DNA of 64,000 bases from Cryptomeria japonica (Eukaryota > Streptophyta > Pinopsida > Cupressales > Cupressaceae), in the NCBI RefSeq assembly GCF_030272615.1, contig NC_081406.1, positions 210,898,997 through 210,962,996 of the forward strand, given 5' to 3'. Positions within the stretch are counted from its first letter, which is position 1, and every line of letters begins with the position of its first letter. The notes under the pieces are model-generated. The model saw only the letters and a program-made list of their open reading frames with translations, did not search any database and was not told the origin of the DNA. This document shows, in pieces, positions 59,657 through 64,000 of this stretch. The translations under genes and the position numbers were made by a program.

Positions 59657-59669
59657 GGCTCTAATACCA
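59657..59669 (-). other. Copia 2 primer-binding site
   Basis: The minus strand reads TGGTATTAGAGCC directly inside the 5' LTR, an initiator-Met tRNA site with one change (TATTAG for TATCAG). Confidence 0.9.
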
Positions 59670-60441
59670 TGTAAATGATATTCAAATTTATGTTCAAAAT
59701 CTAAAGATTATAGATTTTGTCTCTCTTTTATTTTCTAAGAAGACTTTCTTTATATATTTACTTGAAGGTATATCCAATATTTTATTGCTGGTTACTGATC
59801 GTAATTTCCTTTGTATTGCAGATCGCTGTATAGAACATTAATTGATTTCGATATCCTTCTATAGCACTCGAATGGCATATATATATGTAAATAACCTTTG
59901 ATCAAGGCATGCCTTGACTGGGCATGTCTCTTGACATGTCCGATCAAGACATGTCTTGATCGTATGAAGTAGATGTCGTTTCATAACAAATAAAAACAAA
60001 CTTTGTTTATACCCGATACCAATCGGTGTCATTTCAGATGCTAATGATTATTGATTAACCCGATAACAATTGGTTTATTATAAGTGCAGATCGATAACCA
60101 AAATCGGTGATAGTTATCATACACGATAACTATGATATGCAATATTAATACGATGTGATCTGAAACATATGAGCACAATCATGGCATAAATAATATGATC
60201 ATAACACGATCAATGGCAAGTTTGTATATGCTGTTTAAGTATCGATATATGCAAATCGATACTTGAAATCATGAAATATATATGAAGATGATTATAACAA
60301 GTTTATTCAATCAAACTGATTGATCAACATAAAGTCTACCATTTGTTTTGTAATTTCATCGATAAGATAGATGATTGAATGAGAGATAAATGAAGTCTCT
60401 CATTCAATCATTTATCTGACCGATGCTACGTAGTTTCAACA
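59670..60441 (-). repeat. Copia 2 LTR (5' LTR on its own strand)
   Basis: Partner of 47262-48033 at equal length, followed by TAAAC at 60442-60446. Confidence 0.96.
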
Positions 60442-60446
60442 TAAAC

Positions 60447-61955
60447 TAACTTGAATTGAAAAAAAAGGGCAAAAGGAAAGGGTTGAGAGAGTCTATTCTA
60501 AGACCTAGAATGTAAGAAGATAGTTGAATGATTAGCTGGAATCCTACTGGACGAGGTCTCACCATCAACTTGAACAATTTGACACAAGCTCAGTGCAATC
60601 TTCTTAGGACATTTCAAATATGTTCAAATCATTACCATCGAACACTGCTCACAATTCAAGTTAATGCATAAACAATGGATGTATAGCGTTTTGAAGTTAA
60701 GTGCATAGTATTCCAGTTGACCACACAAGGCACACTTACAATCAATAAGAGGCTAGTGGTATGGACTAGGTGGATTCCACATCAATACATTCAACAAATC
60801 CCTCCGTTCAATCTAATTTATGTATCATCTAACATGAAGATCCAACAAGAAACCATGCACATTGTAAAGAAACAACACACTTCACCATAACTTCAATGAA
60901 AATGGAGTTCATTTACAACTTAGGCAACAATTTTTGCCTTCTCCTCCTACTCTACTCTAATTGCTATTTTATTCTTCAAAATTATCTATTCTTCTATTGC
61001 TATTAACTATTAGCTAACTATTAACCTTTACAAATGAAGAGGCTGAGATTTTTATAGTGCTCTCAATACTATTTAACGACTCAGATCAATTTGAGATCAA
61101 TGGCCAAGATTTTACAATGAAAACCCTAATTAGGGTTTGTTACAACAAACTCAATTTGGCCAATTAAATAATTACAACACTTTGGTAATGACCAATAGAT
61201 AACAAGGGTAGGTGCCTCGAAGTTTGTGCCATCATGGTTGAGTTAGGTACATTGAATCAAGACATGCTGATGTGGACCTTTCTGACTAGAGGAATAGTGA
61301 CTGGGACGCCACCTCAATCTTGCACTTTGTAGTCTTGATTTGATTCATCATCATGAAGGGATGTTGAGAGATATCTCTTGATACTCAACATTATCCAGTT
61401 TGCTTAAGGTGATGATGATGATGAGAAGCAAATTTTGATTAACTCTTCTAAAACTATTTGCTTCTTTAATCATGCTCGCTGTAGGTCTTGGTTTTGAAGT
61501 ATTGATGTACTTTTGATGTCACCACTGCCCCTTTCCTTTGGAATTCCTTCTCTTGTGACTCCCTTCATGTCGTTGATGTTGTAGATCATGTCTTTGTGTA
61601 AGTGAATGCTTCTTGCGTGATCTCCTTATTTCTTTCTTCATCCCCTGCCAAACAAACAAGCAAGTATTAAATACACTTGATATATAGGTTTAATAAGAGC
61701 ATATAAAGAGAATTCGCCCTCATGAAGAGACACTTGAAGTTGTTTTTTCGCTCTTGGAGAGGAGCTCTTTAAGTTTACTCTACCCTTGATGTTGATTAAG
61801 TTGCCCTTGTCTTTTGAACTTGCTCTCCTCCATCTTTTCAACTCAAAATGACTCTTTCCAATCATCAAATCTCCTCCAATGTAGTGGTCTTGTAGTCAAT
61901 CTTGCAAATTCACCTTCAATTAGGAACACATGAAGTAGAGTTCACTCCATAACTT
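60447..61955 (-). other. Giant LTR III, promoter and downstream part
   Basis: No gene. On the minus strand AACAAACCCTAATTAGGGTTT (about 61121-61141) precedes TATAAAA (61050-61056) and TCTTCATTTGTAAAGG, the same series as in copies I and II, although spaced further apart. Upstream of it on that strand lies the segment that joins the 27-bp arrays. Confidence 0.6.
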
Positions 61956-63250
61956 TTACACTTGAAATTCGCTCTTGAAGCTCAGAACATGAAGTTCGCT
62001 CCCCTCCTTGAATTCATGAAGTTTGCTCATGTTGTTGAGTTTGTGAAGTTCAATATGAAATTCGCTCATGCATGAAGTTGAGGTTTGCCCATGTAGGTTT
62101 GAACATGCAGTTGAGATTCGCTCATGTATGTTTAAAGATGAAGATTGCTCTAGATGGTGTGCACATGAAGCTTGTTTCAATCACCTTGCTTATGAAGTTC
62201 GCTCCAATCTTCCAAGTCATGAAGTTCGCTCCAATCTTCCAAGTCATGAAGTTCGCTCCAAATGTCTAACTCATGAAGTTCGCTCCAAATGTCTAACTCA
62301 TGAAGTTCGCTCCAATTTCTCAACTCATGAAGTTTGCTTCAAAAGTCCAACTCATGAAGTAAGTGTTCTCAAATTTGCTTCATTCCTTTATTCCCAACTT
62401 CGCTCATGAAAGCTTGAAGGTGTAGTTTGCTCCAAATCCCCAACTTATGAAGTTCGCTCCAAAAGCTCAACTCATGAAATTCGCTCCAACTTGTCAACTC
62501 ATGAAGTTTGCTTGAAATCATCAACTCATGAAATCGCTCTTGATCATCAACTCATGAAGTTCATTTTGTGTAAAATTCACTCCATTTTGTCAACTTATGA
62601 AGTTCGCTCCAAAAGTGCAACTCATGAAGTTCAAGTTCGCTCCAAATCCCCAACTTATGAAGTTCGCTCCAAGATGCCAAGTCATGAAGTTCGCTCCAAG
62701 AGGCTAAGTCATGAAGTTCGCTCCAAGATGCCAAGTCATGAAGTTCGCTCCAAGAGGCTAAGTCATGAAGTTCGCTCCAAGATGCCAGTTCATGAAGCTC
62801 GCTCTTGAGTGTTTGATCATGAAGTAAGTATTCTCAAATTTTCTTCATTCCTTTATTTCCAACTTCGTTCATGAAGGCTTGAAGGTGAAATTCACTCCAA
62901 TATCCCAACTCATGAAGTTTGCTCCAAAAGTGCAACTCATGAAGTTCAAGTTCGCTCCAAAAGCTCAACTCATGAAGTTCGCTCCAAAAGCTCAACTCAT
63001 GAAGTTCAAGTTCGCTCCAAAAGCTCAACTCCTGAAGTTGAAATTCATTCATGTGTGCTCATTCATGAAATTTGCTCCAATCTTCCAACTCGTGAAGTTT
63101 TCCCTTGAACATTTGAATATGAAGTAAGTGCTCTCAAATTTCCTTCATTCTTCCACTTTCAACATGAAGAAGTTCGCTCCAAATCTCTCAAGCATGAAGT
63201 TCGCTCCAAATTGCCAGTTCATGAAGTTCGAAGTTCACTCACCTAACCTT
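61956..63250. repeat. 27-bp tandem arrays with higher-order structure in giant LTR III
   Basis: Units of form CATGAAGTTCGCTCCAAGATGCCAAGT recur dozens of times with indels. Between 62657 and 62800 two variants alternate (GATGCCAAGT / GAGGCTAAGT), making a 54-bp unit. A longer marker, GAAGTAAGTGTTCTCAAATTT(G/T)CTTCATTC, recurs at about 62356, 62821 and 63120, so blocks of about 465 and 299 bp were duplicated too. Frames such as HEVRSKMPS on + and its minus shadow are open only because 27 is a multiple of three. Confidence 0.93.
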
Positions 63251-63681
63251 GAAGATGAAGTCCTTCTGGAGGTTGTGCTTATGAGGTGGATTTCAAATCA
63301 AGACTAAACTCTCCCTTGCTCACTTTCACCTACACTTTTGACTTCAATATATGATGACATGAACATCATGAGGTCTTAGAGCGAAATTTAGTTCTTTACA
63401 TAAGGAGTGTTCATGAAGTGAAATTTGCTCCCCAAGAGTAGCACTTGAAGTGACCCTCTAATTAACAATTCTTCTTCATTTGAACTCATGATATCTAGAC
63501 TTTGCAAACTTACTTACTTCATACTCATGTAAGACTATACACCTGACTCCTAGCCATTTGAACGCCTATACCTCTCTAATGCAAAGGCTAATAGCTAAAG
63601 ACACCAAACAATACCTAGAAAGCAGAAAAAAAAATGGGGGTCCCCATTTGTGATGTGGCGATGTGTGAATACCTCACAACA

Positions 63682-64000
63682 GTCCCCTTGTCTTCAAGTG
63701 GCAAGAGAGGGAGGCCTAATATTGACTAGGTGATTCGTGAAACTGAGAAGGAGATCGATGCCATCTTTGAGTGCTTCAAAGTGACAACTGAATTTTTTGT
63801 TGAGTTGAATGGGCATTTGTCAAGCATCTATGATACGTTGGCTTGAATGGAGACCAACCAATCCTAGATAGATAAACAAGTTGCTTCTCTTTGGGGCAAG
63901 GTGGCTATGATGTGGTCTACAGTGGATTCCTTGAAGAATCAAGTTCATTTGGTGGAAGACGCCATCATTCTCATCTACAGTATTTATCTGGTCATGTTGA
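63682..64000 (+). pseudogene. Decayed gag-like or coiled-coil remnant
   Basis: After giant LTR III one frame reads VIRETEKEIDAIFECFKVTT, EFFVELNGHLSSIYDTLA, IDKQVASLWGKVAMMWSTVD and SLKNQVHLVEDAI with stops between blocks. The heptad-like spacing of hydrophobic residues suggests a coiled coil, as in some gag or transposon proteins. I do not recognise the family, and it runs off the window. Confidence 0.35.

Larger units (their letters stand above)
47262..60441 (-). mobile_element. Ty1/copia retrotransposon 2, split by giant LTRs I and II
   Basis: LTRs of equal length (772 bp: 47262-48033 and 59670-60441) are flanked by perfect TAAAC duplications (47257-47261, 60442-60446). Minus-strand order is PBS, gag, protease, integrase, RT, RNase H, PPT. 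The LTRs differ at about 20 sites by eye, so the element is younger than copia 1. Insertions I and II cut RT/RNase H and gag. Confidence 0.96.
46981..63681 (-). mobile_element. Giant solo LTR, copy III, split by copia 2
   Basis: The + strand starts TGTTGATGTGCTTTTTAGGC at 46981 and ends ATACCTCACAACA at 63681, with flanks GTCCT (46976-46980) and GTCCC (63682-63686). After removing copia 2 and one TAAAC the length is about 3.5 kb. Read on the minus strand its start (TGTTGTGAGG...CACACATCGCC...GGGGACCCCC) and end (...AAAAAGCACATCAACA) match giant LTRs I and II. It carries a minus-strand TATA box at 61050-61056 and 27-bp arrays. No internal pol or second LTR, hence solo. Confidence 0.8.

Noticed and set aside
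62068..63127. HEVRS-type repeat proteins in giant LTR III
   Set aside because: Explained by 27-bp units; frames break at the non-unit spacers.
62160..63240. CRISPR-like array
   Set aside because: Units are contiguous 27-bp repeats without unique spacers, in plant nuclear DNA.

Overview
The window is nuclear DNA from a seed plant with a large, repeat-rich genome. It holds many nested LTR retrotransposons, a CACTA DNA transposon with introns, a LINE derivative, long AT-rich spacers and at most one credible host-gene exon. A gymnosperm would fit the low gene density and very long LTRs, but nothing in the sequence proves the species. No rRNA, tRNA, CRISPR or bacterial-type genes were found.

Layout. 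(1) 1-14286: the right-hand part of a large + strand CACTA (En/Spm) transposon. It has a decayed multi-exon TNP2-type transposase ending in DUF4216 and a long Asp tail (1-4405), a SET-domain-like reading frame (5184-5951), a second TNPA-like region (6047-8071), and an end rich in CCGTCG/CCGACG motifs finishing in the CACTA terminus at 14286. (2) About 15735-34832: a minus-strand Ty3/gypsy element with a second RNase H, as in the Tat clade. It is cut by three insertions: a solo-LTR-like piece (15977-17117), a gag/protease-only LTR element in opposite orientation (19509-26491), and a Ty1/copia element (26671-32313) flanked by perfect CCATG duplications. The last two lie only 179 bp apart in the reverse transcriptase. 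(3) 34833-36100 is LTR-like; 36270-39260 is AT-rich with tandem repeats, one of which contains a 547-bp LINE derivative with a 15-bp target duplication. (4) 39260-46980 is the least TE-like stretch and carries a TATA box plus a probable first exon of a plastid-targeted protein (41855-42145). (5) 46981-63681: a giant solo LTR ('III', about 3.5 kb net, minus orientation) split by a copia element (47262-60441, perfect TAAAC duplications). That copia element is itself split by two more giant solo LTRs, 'I' (49360-53242, CCTCC duplications) and 'II' (55868-59165, GATCT duplications).

The most interesting item is the giant-LTR family (I, II, III and a fragment at 12944). All share TGTTG...CAACA ends, 5' and 3' terminal sequence, a telobox palindrome followed by a TATA box, and 5-bp target duplications. 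Their interiors differ: 84-bp, 57-bp or 27-bp tandem arrays. Copy I carries an intact 317-codon ORF with its own TATA box in the place where copy II has an unrelated 57-bp array. This looks like a modular LTR that gains and loses cassettes, possibly including a captured gene. The TE order can be read from nesting: giant LTR III, then copia 2, then giant LTRs I and II; and separately the gypsy element, then its three insertions.
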